From the NCBI RefSeq assembly GCF_015207755.1, contig NZ_JADEWH010000007.1, positions 1 to 64,000 of the forward strand: a DNA stretch of 64,000 bases, written 5' to 3'. The stretch is from Nodularia sp. LEGE 06071. Lineage in GTDB: Bacteria; Cyanobacteriota; Cyanobacteriia; Cyanobacteriales; Nostocaceae. A model generated the notes under the pieces. That model did not search any database and was not told where the DNA came from. It saw nothing but the letters and a program-made list of their open reading frames with translations. Positions 35,165 through 44,234 of this stretch are shown in pieces. Numbering within the stretch: the first letter of the stretch is position 1; every line of letters begins with the position of its first letter. The position numbers and the translations under genes are program-made.

Positions 35165-35380
35165 ATGTCAGTTAAAGACCTTCAATCTGATTTGTTGATA
35201 GATTTATCCACAGAGGAACAGCAGCTTGCCTCTGGTGGCTACGGCTACGGTGGCTACGGTCGCGGCTGGGGAAGACCCGGTTTCGGTTACGGTGGCTGGG
35301 GTAGAGGTGGCTTCGGTCGAGGTGGCTGGGGTTACGGTGGCTTTGGTCGAGGTGGCTTTGGTCGAGGTGGCTGGTACTAG
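35165..35380 (+). CDS. Precursor peptide 7, double-glycine leader, Gly/Arg/aromatic core
   Basis: The 71-residue protein starts MSVKDLQSDLLIDLSTEEQQ with GG at residues 24-25. The 46-residue core uses only six amino acids: 25 Gly, 6 Arg, 6 Tyr, 4 Trp, 4 Phe and 1 Pro, in units such as GYGGYGRGWG and GRGGFGRGGW. Without the leader it would pass for a Gly-rich low-complexity protein; the leader and the upstream TTTGAGGTGAAAATT box tie it to the export locus. Such a cationic aromatic chain could bind membranes, RNA or polysaccharide, or assemble. No function is known. A start at 35126 would add 13 residues upstream of the box and is not preferred. Confidence 0.85.
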   Translation: MSVKDLQSDLLIDLSTEEQQLASGGYGYGGYGRGWGRPGFGYGGWGRGGFGRGGWGYGGFGRGGFGRGGWY

Positions 35381-35466
35381 TAATGTGCCATTCGCCTATA
35401 CTTACCTGACAGCTCAATTTAGGGAGTTGACGACATTAAAAAGCCTGCCCCCCGCAGGTTTTACGA

Positions 35467-35495
35467 AACGAAGCCCGTGGGGGCTTCGTTTTTTT
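35467..35495. terminator. Strong hairpin terminator between convergent genes
   Basis: AACGAAGCCC pairs with GGGCTTCGTT (10 bp, 4-base loop) followed by TTTTT. A second small stem (CCTGC...GCAGG) at 35444-35458 precedes it. It ends the transcript of precursor gene 7; on the other strand it follows the hydrolase gene and could act in both directions. Confidence 0.85.
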
Positions 35496-35501
35496 GAATT
35501 G

Positions 35502-36401
35502 CTAATTAGAGGAATAGCGATCGCTCATCCAATCGAGTAAAATCGGATTGACTAACTCAGGTGCTTCATCTTGGGGGCAATGTCCCACCCCTTCCAAGGG
35601 GATAAACTTTAGCACTTGTGGGTAATTGGCTAGTTCTCTACCTAAATCTACTGGTTCCCAGGGGTCGGCTGTTCCCCAGAGAATAATGGCAGGACAAGGT
35701 AGCACAGGCAAAAGGTCTTCTGCTAGAGGCCCTGTAGAGTAAGAAGTAAAAGCCAGAAACACCGCTACCGCCCCTGGGTCTTTTGCTGGTGCTGTCAAAA
35801 TATCAACCAACTCTTCTGTGACTATCTCTGCATTAGCGTAGGCTTGAAGCAAAATCTTTCGTACTGTTTTCGGTTGAGCAACTTGATTGAAAAAAAACTG
35901 ACCCACTGGTTTGATAGATAATATCTTCTGGAGTATTGGCGCTCCGAAGCGACGCGACCAAGGTAGTGTTTCCCGTTTGCGGTCATGCAACAATCGTAAG
36001 GAACAGTTGATTAAGGCTACTCCTAAAGCTATATCCGGGTTGCTGACGGCTGCTTGTAATAACACAATACAGCCAATGGAATTTCCCACTAAAAAAGCAG
36101 GTTCCCCCACGACTTCCCGACAAAAGTCGGCTAACTGCTCTCCCCAAGTTTCCAATGTGTAATTAATTTCCCCTCCCGGTTGAGGTTTAGCAGAACCGCC
36201 AAAGCCAATTAAATCAATGGCATAAACGCGACAATTTTCTGCTAGCACGGGGATATTTTTCCGCCAGTGCCACCATGAGGCTCCAAAGCCATGCACGAGG
36301 ACAACTGCGGGGCCATCAGTTCCTTGAGTCTGATAGCAGATGGGAAAACCTCGCCAAATCCAAGTTTTAGTGGAGGTAAATGTGTTTGTGGAAGTTGTCA
36401 T
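35502..36401 (-). CDS. Alpha/beta-fold hydrolase
   Basis: The 299-residue protein has the alpha/beta hydrolase fold: oxyanion region LVHGFGASWWHW (about residues 35-46), nucleophile elbow GNSIGC (Ser108), the acid in WGTADPWEP, and the catalytic His in GVGHCPQDEAPE near the C-terminus. Cyanobacteria have many such enzymes, some acting on chlorophyll or lipid esters. The substrate is not predictable here. It is transcribed alone, convergent with the bacteriocin-type locus, and shares a terminator with it. Confidence 0.92.
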   Translation of the reverse strand: MTTSTNTFTSTKTWIWRGFPICYQTQGTDGPAVVLVHGFGASWWHWRKNIPVLAENCRVYAIDLIGFGGSAKPQPGGEINYTLETWGEQLADFCREVVGEPAFLVGNSIGCIVLLQAAVSNPDIALGVALINCSLRLLHDRKRETLPWSRRFGAPILQKILSIKPVGQFFFNQVAQPKTVRKILLQAYANAEIVTEELVDILTAPAKDPGAVAVFLAFTSYSTGPLAEDLLPVLPCPAIILWGTADPWEPVDLGRELANYPQVLKFIPLEGVGHCPQDEAPELVNPILLDWMSDRYSSN

Positions 36402-36898
36402 CAGAACTTTATGAATATATGAATATGATTACCAAGAAAAAATACCTTTGTCCCTTGACTCAAAACTTATAATCCTGACAAATAGAAGATATCGGACTTC
36501 CATTTGATTGCGGAAAATCGAGCGGTTTTAAAACATCGGTTTCTCGCCTTTGACAAATCATTGAGGATTGCTATACTTGAAATTTTCGTAAGCCTTCAGG
36601 GGGATTTTGATATTATCTCTATGATACTTCACATTTCGTAATCTTGCCGTTTCCTTACCTGGATAGGGCGGAAGAGTTAAAGCTTCTGTTTTGCAAAAAA
36701 ATGTTAAAATGTCATTTTGTATGATGTAATAGAATTAGTATCGTTAATAAATTCAGTAGTTTCACAATTTACGATAGCCAGATTGGTCTGTAAGATCATG
36801 GGATATCAATGATTGACTTAAGATTGGTTTGCACGCAAAAAAGTTACCCTAAATTTCAGATAAACTTTTTTGTTACTAGTTCCTTGCGACTATAGAAG
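36402..36898. promoter_or_regulatory. Divergent control region of the hydrolase and thioredoxin-fold genes
   Basis: About 500 bases between divergent genes, with no coding frame supported. A 10-bp inverted repeat (CAAAAAAGTT at 36836-36845 with AACTTTTTTG at 36863-36872) lies 27 bases before the ATG at 36899 and may form a leader hairpin. Confidence 0.4.
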
Positions 36899-37453
36899 AT
36901 GAATATACTAGAAACAATTAACACACCTGTTGGTAGCTATGCACCTGATTTTGAGCTTCCAGGAATTGACAATCAAGTACACCATCTCAGCCGGTATTTA
37001 GAAAAGTTTCGTGCAGTTGGTGTGATTGCTATGTGCAACCACTGTCCTTATGTCAGCTTGTATCTAGAGAGATTAAAAAATATTCAAGCGGAATTTGCTC
37101 AACACGGCGTGACTCTGATTGGGATGAATTGTCGCATGACTACGCAAAACCTGAGCGCCAGCTTTGATGACATGAAAGCTTTTGCGGAACGTCACCAGTT
37201 GAATTTTCCTTATTTATGGGATTCAACCCAAGATGTGGCTCGGAGTTTTGGCGCTAGTAAAACGCCAATGGCTTTTCTGGTCGATCAGAATGGGATAGTC
37301 CAGTACAAAGGACAAATTGACAATTATCCCCAAGAACCATCATCTGGGGGAGAAGATTATCTCAGAAATGCGATCGCTTCTCTGTGCAGTAATCAAGCAA
37401 TTAACCTAGCACAAACAGCAGCAGTCGGGACTTCATTGATTTGGCGAAACTAG
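36899..37453 (+). CDS. Thioredoxin-fold AhpC/TSA-type protein (CNHC motif)
   Basis: The 184-residue protein starts [20 protein letters not shown] and has the thioredoxin-like fold of the redoxin family with a C-x2-C motif, CNHC (Cys46, Cys49), in AMCNHCPYV. The cis-Pro segment is [13 protein letters not shown]. It probably acts as a cytoplasmic thiol-disulfide oxidoreductase or peroxiredoxin-like enzyme. No signal peptide is present. Partner proteins are unknown. The pyrH gene follows after 70 bases. Confidence 0.9.
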   Translation: MNILETINTPVGSYAPDFELPGIDNQVHHLSRYLEKFRAVGVIAMCNHCPYVSLYLERLKNIQAEFAQHGVTLIGMNCRMTTQNLSASFDDMKAFAERHQLNFPYLWDSTQDVARSFGASKTPMAFLVDQNGIVQYKGQIDNYPQEPSSGGEDYLRNAIASLCSNQAINLAQTAAVGTSLIWRN

Positions 37454-37523
37454 ACATATATCGTCGCGGTACTGCTATCTTAAATTGGAGGCAATTGCAA
37501 CTTTTTTGATAAAGCGTAACTTC

Positions 37524-38252
37524 ATGGGAACGAATTACCGACGGGTTTTACTTAAACTAAGCGGTGAAGCCTTAATGGGCAACATGGGCTATGGTATTGA
37601 TCCAGAAGTGGTCAAGGAAATAGCCGAGGAAGTAGCAGAGGTGGTAGCCACTGGCGTTCAAATTGCCATTGTCGTTGGCGGCGGTAACATTTTTCGTGGC
37701 GTTAAAGCTGCGTCGGCGGGGATGGACAGGGCAACTGCTGACTACATAGGGATGATTGCCACGGTAATGAATGCCATGACGCTACAAGATTCCTTAGAGC
37801 GCATTGGGGTACAGACGCGGGTCCAAACCGCGATCGCTATGCAAGAATTAGCGGAATCCTATATCCGTCGTCGCGCTATCCGCCATTTAGAAAAAGGGCG
37901 AGTAGTAATTTTTGGTGCTGGTTCCGGAAATCCCTTCTTTACAACTGACACCACCGCAGCCTTAAGAGCCGCAGAAATTGATGCCGAGGTGATTTTTAAA
38001 GCCACCAAGGTAGACGGCATATATGATGCTGATCCCCATATTTATCCAGAGGCCAAGCGTTACACCAGTCTCACCTACGCGCACGTTTTAGCCAAAGATT
38101 TGCGCGTCATGGATAGTACAGCGATCGCCTTGTGTAAAGACAATAATATCCCAATTCTGGTATTTGATTTAACGGTGCGAGGTAACGTCCGCCGAGCCGT
38201 CTTGGGAGAAAAAATCGGCACCCTTGTGGGAGGTTCATGTGAAATTATCTGA
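37524..38252 (+). CDS. pyrH: UMP kinase (uridylate kinase)
   Basis: The 242-residue protein starts [19 protein letters not shown], the typical bacterial PyrH N-terminus with its phosphate-binding K-x-S-G-E. Further marks are [13 protein letters not shown], the [20 protein letters not shown] loop, and the nucleotide region [12 protein letters not shown]. It phosphorylates UMP to UDP and in bacteria is hexameric and allosterically regulated by GTP/UTP. A TTG 39 bases upstream would extend the frame but has no family match. The gene overlaps frr by 14 bases, the conserved pyrH-frr order. Confidence 0.98.
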   Translation: MGTNYRRVLLKLSGEALMGNMGYGIDPEVVKEIAEEVAEVVATGVQIAIVVGGGNIFRGVKAASAGMDRATADYIGMIATVMNAMTLQDSLERIGVQTRVQTAIAMQELAESYIRRRAIRHLEKGRVVIFGAGSGNPFFTTDTTAALRAAEIDAEVIFKATKVDGIYDADPHIYPEAKRYTSLTYAHVLAKDLRVMDSTAIALCKDNNIPILVFDLTVRGNVRRAVLGEKIGTLVGGSCEII

Positions 38253-38787
38253 AGCTGAGAGTACGATGCAAAAGACCGTTGAAGCAACTCAACGAGCTTT
38301 TAACACTATTCGCACTGGCCGCGCCAATGCGAGTTTACTAGATAAAGTCTCGGTGGACTACTACGGTTCACCCACACCATTGAAATCACTGGCAAACATT
38401 AGCACGCCAGATGCCTCAACCATCTTGATTCAGCCTTACGATAAAGGCAGCTTAAACATAGTCGAGAAAGCAATTTCCCTCTCTGACATCGGTTTAACAC
38501 CCAGTAACGACGGTTCTGTGATTCGGCTAAATATACCACCATTGACAAGCGATCGCCGGAAAGAATTTGTCAAAATGGCTTCTAAGTATGCTGAAGAAGG
38601 TCGCGTAGCCATTCGCAATATCCGTCGTGATGTCCAAGACTCCATTCGCAAAGAGGAAAAAGCTGCGGAAATCTCCGAAGATGAATCCAAAGACCAACAA
38701 GATAAACTGCAAAAACTCACAAACAAATACACTTCCAGAATAGATGACTTGCTGGTAGAAAAGGAAAAAGACATTTCAACTGTCTAA
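38239..38787 (+). CDS. frr: Ribosome recycling factor
   Basis: The 182-residue protein carries the whole ribosome-recycling-factor pattern: start [20 protein letters not shown], the [13 protein letters not shown] loop, the P-x-P-L-x-x-L-A-x-I segment, and the [13 protein letters not shown] coiled helix. RRF splits ribosomes from mRNA after termination together with EF-G. GTG 38239 was chosen as start because GGGAGG lies 5 bases upstream and the protein length then matches the family. It is cotranslated with pyrH by overlap. A hairpin follows the stop codon. Confidence 0.97.
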   Translation: MKLSEAESTMQKTVEATQRAFNTIRTGRANASLLDKVSVDYYGSPTPLKSLANISTPDASTILIQPYDKGSLNIVEKAISLSDIGLTPSNDGSVIRLNIPPLTSDRRKEFVKMASKYAEEGRVAIRNIRRDVQDSIRKEEKAAEISEDESKDQQDKLQKLTNKYTSRIDDLLVEKEKDISTV

Positions 38788-38820
38788 AAGCAGCTCATAG
38801 AGTAGAGTATTATTAACCAT

Positions 38821-38866
38821 AAAGGCTGAAGGATGTTGTCTAAATTCTTCAGTCTTTCTTTCTTTG
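38821..38866 (+). terminator. Probable terminator of pyrH-frr
   Basis: AAAGGCTGAAGGA pairs with TTCTTCAGTCTTT (13 bp with two G-T pairs, 11-base loop) and is followed by a T-rich CTTTCTTTG. Confidence 0.7.
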
Positions 38867-38939
38867 TCTACTTCTTCCAAAAGGAGAAGGGGAGAAGCTA
38901 CGCGAATGCGGTTTGTTTCTCCTATAATTCCGCGCATCC

Positions 38940-39404
38940 TTATAAAGAATTGGTATGACGCTTGAGTACAAAAGATGCGCTGAGAGTGCCGAGGGCAAGT
39001 AAGCTAAAGATGGACGAGGGTTCAGGGACAGTGATTGGAGAAAGTTGATTTCCCGATATTTGAGTCCCTCCGGGTGGGAAGCTCGATATTCCGACACCAC
39101 CGGAACCGAACAGTATTGGGTTAACAGTGCTGGAATAAGAAAAAATCGGCCCTATATCAAGAACACAAACCTTCGAGATAAGATCAGGCTCATTCCCAGT
39201 ATTATCAGCATCATTCCCATTATGATCAGCATCATTCCCAGGATTATCAGAATAATTGCAAAAAGAATCATTCGGCGGAATCAAAGCATCATTGCAAACT
39301 GCTGTATCAGGAACGCAAGCAGCAGATGCGGCTTGCATTGTCCCGAACATCAATCCCGATGTGACGGCGAGGGCTGTAGCAAATAGTAGAGATAGATGTT
39401 TCAT
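38940..39404 (-). CDS. PEP-CTERM sorting-domain protein with Asn/Asp-rich repeats
   Basis: The 154-residue exported protein has an N-terminal signal peptide (MKHLSLLFATALAVTSGLMF, cleavage after AASA near residue 28) and a C-terminal PEP-CTERM tag: VPEPSS, a hydrophobic helix (IFSLLALGTLSASFVL) and basic KRH. Exosortase recognises this tag, often in species making extracellular polysaccharide. The middle carries DNPGNDADHNGNDADNTGNE repeats. No exosortase is in the window, but the polysaccharide locus starts just beyond. The function of the middle part is unknown. Confidence 0.88.
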   Translation of the reverse strand: MKHLSLLFATALAVTSGLMFGTMQAASAACVPDTAVCNDALIPPNDSFCNYSDNPGNDADHNGNDADNTGNEPDLISKVCVLDIGPIFSYSSTVNPILFGSGGVGISSFPPGGTQISGNQLSPITVPEPSSIFSLLALGTLSASFVLKRHTNSL

Positions 39405-39647
39405 GTGGTCGTTAGTGCGATCGCTAATCTTGTAGAGAGTTTCCGTAAAAATTATACATGGTTTCTCAGAGTAAATGCGCTATGACTACCCAAAAAATAG
39501 GTGTGCCTCATTTCAACTTGTATAAATTCGTCCCAAGTCCGAAATTTTAATCATCCAAGATATCAGCCTCCCACGGGCGCAGTTTTCATTACCTCAAAAT
39601 ATGAAACCAAGCTTTCTTCCCCACTCGCTGTATTTCTGGAAAAATCA

Positions 39648-40640
39648 TCAGCCAGGATTGAATTTATGTAAAGCAATTCCCTTACTCCAACCTACCTGAA
39701 TCCCCTTCAGACACTGCTCGATATATTTCCACAGCATCTTATACGAAAGATTGTGAGTAAACTTCAGGCGAATTATTCTTAATAAACAGCGATAAATCAG
39801 TAGTAGAGTCAAGCGGATGACTAAAACAGGAAAAGGCAGTTTATTAAAAGCGTGTTTTAAAGCAAAGTAGGTGGTATTTTTCGCCAAAGAATACCAACAA
39901 GTCAAATGTTTTTGGTCTAAGCGATTGTGACTAGGTTGGGGGTAATGGTCTACAACTACATCACAATGGTGAATTTCATAGCCAGCTTGAATCAGGCGCA
40001 AACAAACATCAGTTTCATCTAAAAAATAGTCGAAAAACTCATCATATCCGTTAATCTTTTCTAATAATTCTTTGCGGTAAGATGAGTTCGTACCCATCAA
40101 ACCATTATACCAAAAACCTTGCGGTTGATTGTAGTTGATCACACCAGCCAAACAAATTGGACTTGTATTACTAATAATATTTGTGATGCCACGATGATAT
40201 TGTAAAGGATAGCCAGGAGCCGTCATATCACGCACTGCACCACCCACACCGGCGCATTTATCACCATATAAAGAGTATGTAGATAAAAGTTTTTCTATCC
40301 AGTCAGGTGGTGGAATTGCATCATCATCAATAAAAGCAATAATCGCACCTGATGCCAACTTTATACCCACATTGCGAGATACACTAATATTTCTTTCTTG
40401 AACAGTGGCTACTTTGAGGTTTCTGTTGAAACTGCTGGACATGATAGTTAGCATTTCCATAGTTTCAGGACTTGATGAAGCATCGACTACAATAACTTCA
40501 CAAAATGAATAAGTAATTTCTTTGATTGCTATGAGTGTCTTCTCTAAAGAAATCCGACGGTCAGCTGTACAGATAACAATAGATATCAAGATTGTTTGAT
40601 TTTGGTTTACTTCCGCTTCTAATAAACTACTGCAATGCAT
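39648..40640 (-). CDS. Family 2 glycosyltransferase
   Basis: The 330-residue protein has a GT-A fold GT2 domain. It opens ILISIVICTADRRISLEKTL, followed by VIVVDASSSPET and the metal-binding AFIDDDAIPPPDW. A later E-x-D-V-C-L-R motif (DETDVCLRLIQAGYEI) provides the catalytic acid region. A C-terminal hydrophobic/basic segment may attach it to the membrane. It should add a sugar to a surface glycan. It overlaps the next gene upstream (40627) by 14 bases, so it ends an operon of glycosyltransferases transcribed leftward. Confidence 0.92.
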   Translation of the reverse strand: MHCSSLLEAEVNQNQTILISIVICTADRRISLEKTLIAIKEITYSFCEVIVVDASSSPETMEMLTIMSSSFNRNLKVATVQERNISVSRNVGIKLASGAIIAFIDDDAIPPPDWIEKLLSTYSLYGDKCAGVGGAVRDMTAPGYPLQYHRGITNIISNTSPICLAGVINYNQPQGFWYNGLMGTNSSYRKELLEKINGYDEFFDYFLDETDVCLRLIQAGYEIHHCDVVVDHYPQPSHNRLDQKHLTCWYSLAKNTTYFALKHAFNKLPFPVLVIRLTLLLIYRCLLRIIRLKFTHNLSYKMLWKYIEQCLKGIQVGWSKGIALHKFNPG

Positions 40641-42069
40641 TTTTTTGTTTTAAAACTCCTTTTATATAAATCCTCATTGATGCAGATAAAGATAGTTTGT
40701 CTGCAAGACGTTTGGTGATTTTCCAAACTATTGCTAAAATTAGAGTTCTCAGATTTGAACCTGATAAATCTTTGAAATTATTTGCATATATTTTCCCCGG
40801 TTGGACATAAAGTTCTTGTAGTCTGGTAAATAAAAAATAATTAGCAGTCACCTTTGCTATTTGCGGTACTTTCAGCAATTGCGTGAATACATCAACATCA
40901 AACTCTAGAATTGGTTGTGATTTAATTTGATTCAGCATTTGGGGATTTTGGATAATTTGACTTAAAAGTGCAGTCAATCCCTCTACAGAACCATCAAATT
41001 TATAACAATTAATTCCATGCTGAAAATGCTCTTTAAATGCCGGAATATCCGCTAAAATTAGAGGTACTCCCATCCAGTTAAGCTCATGAGCCGCCAGGCA
41101 AAATGTTTCCACACGAGACGCAAAAATTGCCAAATGTGACTCTTGAGATATTTTTAAGTATTCCTCTGCTAAATATTGCCCAGAAAATGTAAAATGTTTC
41201 AGAAAATTGGGAGAAATGAAACTTTTAACTTCATCTAGATAAGACTTATATTTTGAGTTTGTCGTAGCTAAATTGTATCCGGCAAAAGTGACATGAATCT
41301 GCTCAGTCAAAGTCTGACAAATTTCTTCACAAGCACGAGCTATGATGTCCGTACCTTTCAAATGTACTATTCTTCCTGGACAGAGAATTTTTATCGGAAA
41401 TTGAGGATGGTTAGTTACACAGTGGCTATTTTGTTCTGCCAGCTTACGATAAGGTAAAGGAGAGATAAAAACTTGATTATGAATACCAAAATAGCTCGTG
41501 TACCAGTCGGCTACAGACTGAGAAGGACTTTTCCAAGCATCTGCTAATTCTAAACAAAATCTCTCAGCATAATTAGATAATATATAGTCATTCCCGACAT
41601 CCAAAGCTACAGGATAACGGTCTGTTAAATCCCAAATTTCTCTGGAACCATGTAAATGAACCCACATGGGTATGTTTTTGAAGACTGAATCAGGATTGCA
41701 ATGTTTGTCTCGCAGTGTATGAAATCCTATACCCCCATGTTCGCACCATTCCACTCCAATGATATTTTTATCAGCAATTATTTTTTTTAAACCCTCGGCT
41801 AAAGCTAGAGAAGTTTTTTCTAAATTATAAATATCTTCGGAATTTAGCTGAATATCAGCGCATTCATTAACATGATATATTTCACATTTTAAGCTGGATG
41901 AATCAAAATATTCTCTGGCTTTGATAGCCTCAATTTCAGGAATGCCATACAATAAAATTAACGGTGTATATTCTGAACTTTGTAAATATTGAATAACTTG
42001 TGATATGTACTGCCCTATTCCTCCATTAATAAATGGGGCAATTTCTAGCGTGGGAAAAACTATGTACAT
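40627..42069 (-). CDS. Family 4-like (GT-B) glycosyltransferase
   Basis: The 480-residue protein has a GT-B glycosyltransferase pattern. The N-terminal glycine loop is FINGGIGQYISQVIQYLQ, and the C-terminal Rossmann domain starts with KILCPGRIVHLKGTDIIA. A C-terminal FASRVETFCLAAHELNWMGV segment stands where the E-x7-E motif of GT4 is found. It likely retains sugar configuration and uses a nucleotide-sugar donor. It lies 21 bases downstream of the GT2 gene at 42091, with which it should be cotranscribed. Confidence 0.9.
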   Translation of the reverse strand: MYIVFPTLEIAPFINGGIGQYISQVIQYLQSSEYTPLILLYGIPEIEAIKAREYFDSSSLKCEIYHVNECADIQLNSEDIYNLEKTSLALAEGLKKIIADKNIIGVEWCEHGGIGFHTLRDKHCNPDSVFKNIPMWVHLHGSREIWDLTDRYPVALDVGNDYILSNYAERFCLELADAWKSPSQSVADWYTSYFGIHNQVFISPLPYRKLAEQNSHCVTNHPQFPIKILCPGRIVHLKGTDIIARACEEICQTLTEQIHVTFAGYNLATTNSKYKSYLDEVKSFISPNFLKHFTFSGQYLAEEYLKISQESHLAIFASRVETFCLAAHELNWMGVPLILADIPAFKEHFQHGINCYKFDGSVEGLTALLSQIIQNPQMLNQIKSQPILEFDVDVFTQLLKVPQIAKVTANYFLFTRLQELYVQPGKIYANNFKDLSGSNLRTLILAIVWKITKRLADKLSLSASMRIYIKGVLKQKNALQ

Positions 42070-42090
42070 AAAATTAGATTTTCATCTCCT

Positions 42091-43287
42091 TTAAATATTC
42101 TCGTTATTCAGATAATCAAGATAACTATGCCAAGATGTCCTTGTTAATCGCTCAACTACATGAGGATATTTGGGATTGATTTTATACTTAGCTTCAAACT
42201 TGCGTCGATTGATGTCATTATTTCTGTTACCCAAAGAAGGTGGATGGGGAATATGTATGATGTAAGACTCAAAGCAACTCGCAAAAAAATAACCCGCTAA
42301 CCAGGCTCGATAAGTAAAATCAATATCATCAAAGCCATAATTACCATCGTAGATAGGATCAAAACCACCCAAATTGATCATCGCCTGCTTACACATTCCC
42401 ATATTTGAAACTAGGACTCCTGTCCAATTAGCTATAGGCTGATCAGCAGAAGGTTGCATCATACTGACTGGTTCATGTCCCCAAAGAAAATTAACAGCGC
42501 CACTACAATCGGAATTTGCATATTCCAGTCGTGGCCCCGTAGACAACACAGCGCGAGGATGTGATAAGTGCAGATTTACATGAGCTTCAATATGTGTCCG
42601 GGATGGTACATGATCTGCATCTAGTATGATTACTAAACCATCTAGACAAGCTGAAACACCTTTGTTACGCAGCGTGTTTAGTCGAAATGCATTTTTTATT
42701 GTTGGTTCTTGAACAATTTTGTAATTGAGATTGTATAAGTTGCAATGTTCAATAAATACTTGTAACGAATTATCTGTTGACCCATCATCACACAAAATAA
42801 TTAAATCAGGTTGCCGCGTATTTTTGGCTATGGCAGAAATCACAAAAGGTAATTCCTGGGATTTATTATAACAGATAATTACCAGAGAAATTGGTGTATT
42901 TACTTGATATTTATGTAAAATAATTGGTTGAGAAAATTCATAAGTATGATCATGAGTTTCTCTGGTTAGTGAAGTTTCCAGTATTGATTTATGCTGATTT
43001 AATAAAAAGCTGTTTTTCCCAAAAGGCAACACTAGATTAATATAGTGGAATATGTCTAGTAAGAATCTGCCAATCATCCGGAAAATCAAGTTTCCTTTGA
43101 ACTTTGTCAGCAATAACCATGTGCGAGAGTTTTTAATTTCAGAAATTTCTGCTAGTAACGAGTTATAAGATAAATTTAATTGTTCTATTTCTGCGTTCAA
43201 GGATTGGCATTGCTGCGCTAATTCTGAATTTTCTTTAATTAGGCGATGATCGCACTCTGAGCTACATAGTTTCTTTTCCATAATCAC
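42091..43287 (-). CDS. Family 2 glycosyltransferase with N-terminal coiled coil
   Basis: The 398-residue protein begins with a coiled coil of about 55 residues (ENSELAQQCQSLNAEIEQLN), followed by a KNSRTWLLLTKFK segment related to the tails of other proteins in this locus. The GT2 domain (about 130-390) has ISLVIICYNKSQELPFVISA, CDDGSTDN and the metal-binding LDADHVPS. The galactosyltransferase-like C-terminal motif is GNYGFDDIDFTYRAWLAGY. It should act on a surface polysaccharide. The gene is 45 bases from the ABC ATPase gene upstream in the same direction. Confidence 0.9.
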   Translation of the reverse strand: MIMEKKLCSSECDHRLIKENSELAQQCQSLNAEIEQLNLSYNSLLAEISEIKNSRTWLLLTKFKGNLIFRMIGRFLLDIFHYINLVLPFGKNSFLLNQHKSILETSLTRETHDHTYEFSQPIILHKYQVNTPISLVIICYNKSQELPFVISAIAKNTRQPDLIILCDDGSTDNSLQVFIEHCNLYNLNYKIVQEPTIKNAFRLNTLRNKGVSACLDGLVIILDADHVPSRTHIEAHVNLHLSHPRAVLSTGPRLEYANSDCSGAVNFLWGHEPVSMMQPSADQPIANWTGVLVSNMGMCKQAMINLGGFDPIYDGNYGFDDIDFTYRAWLAGYFFASCFESYIIHIPHPPSLGNRNNDINRRKFEAKYKINPKYPHVVERLTRTSWHSYLDYLNNENI

Positions 43288-43332
43288 ATATCCTCATTGT
43301 AATTATATGATCAATCTGAATCATTGATTTTT

Positions 43333-44070
43333 CTAACTTGCAACTTTTTGTAAATAATAATTTATCGCTTTTTTAGTTTCACCAATAAACATAATTTTGC
43401 CTTTATCTATCCACAGCACACGCTCACAAGACTGTTGCACAAAATCCAAATCATGTGATACTACCAGAACCGTAGTTTTTTCATGCCAAAAAGTTTCAAG
43501 TCGCTGCTTACACTTATGTTTAAAACTTTCATCACCAACGGAAAGTATTTCATCTAATATCAAGATATCTGGCTGTACATCCGTAGCAATAGCAAATCCC
43601 AACCTGGCTATCATCCCTGAAGATAAACCCTTAACTGGGACTAATACATAGTCCTCCAATTCGGCAAACTCCAAAATAGACTGCGCCCTTTTTTTGATTT
43701 CTGCCCGTGAAAAACCCAATAGCACACCATAAAGGAAAATATTATCTATCACTGAAATATCTGGATCAAAACCTGCTCCTAGTTCAATCAAAGGAGCAAT
43801 TTTACCGCGGACTCTGACTGTACCACTGGTAGGTTGCAAAATCCCAGAAATTGTCTTCAAAATAGTAGATTTACCAGAACCATTTGCGCCAATAATGCCA
43901 ATTTTTTCACCTTCTTCAATCACCAAATCAATTTGATCTAGGACTAACCTCTTGACTGGGCGACGATATTTACCTTCTAATAAAGAAAAAAATGTTTTCT
44001 TCATATCATAAGAAAACTCTTCTTGTGTTCGTCGCCATAGAAAAACTTGATTTAGGCGAATTACTTCCAT
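43333..44070 (-). CDS. Polysaccharide ABC exporter, ATP-binding subunit (Wzt/TagH type)
   Basis: The 245-residue protein starts MEVIRLNQVFLWRRTQEEFS and has Walker A GANGSGKST, a signature in the variant form LSSGMIAR that is typical of Wzt/TagH proteins, and Walker B ILILDEILSVGD. It lacks the C-terminal carbohydrate-binding domain of Wzt. With the ABC-2 permease at 51443 it should export the glycan made by the neighbouring transferases. A frame extending to 44235 would add 55 residues that read through 'accacagataaacacag' intergenic repeat, so ATG 44070 is preferred. Confidence 0.93.
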   Translation of the reverse strand: MEVIRLNQVFLWRRTQEEFSYDMKKTFFSLLEGKYRRPVKRLVLDQIDLVIEEGEKIGIIGANGSGKSTILKTISGILQPTSGTVRVRGKIAPLIELGAGFDPDISVIDNIFLYGVLLGFSRAEIKKRAQSILEFAELEDYVLVPVKGLSSGMIARLGFAIATDVQPDILILDEILSVGDESFKHKCKQRLETFWHEKTTVLVVSHDLDFVQQSCERVLWIDKGKIMFIGETKKAINYYLQKVAS

Positions 44071-44234
44071 ACTTTTTAAAACATTCCTGTTCTGTTCGCA
44101 GTTGGTGGGTGCTTCAACTCTGGAAATTAAAGCAGATGAATTAATTAACCACAGATAAACACAGCTAATTTTGTAGCTACTAGATGGAGAAAGGCTATAG
44201 CTAGTTTTAGGAGTTGCTTGATTAGAGTCAATCA

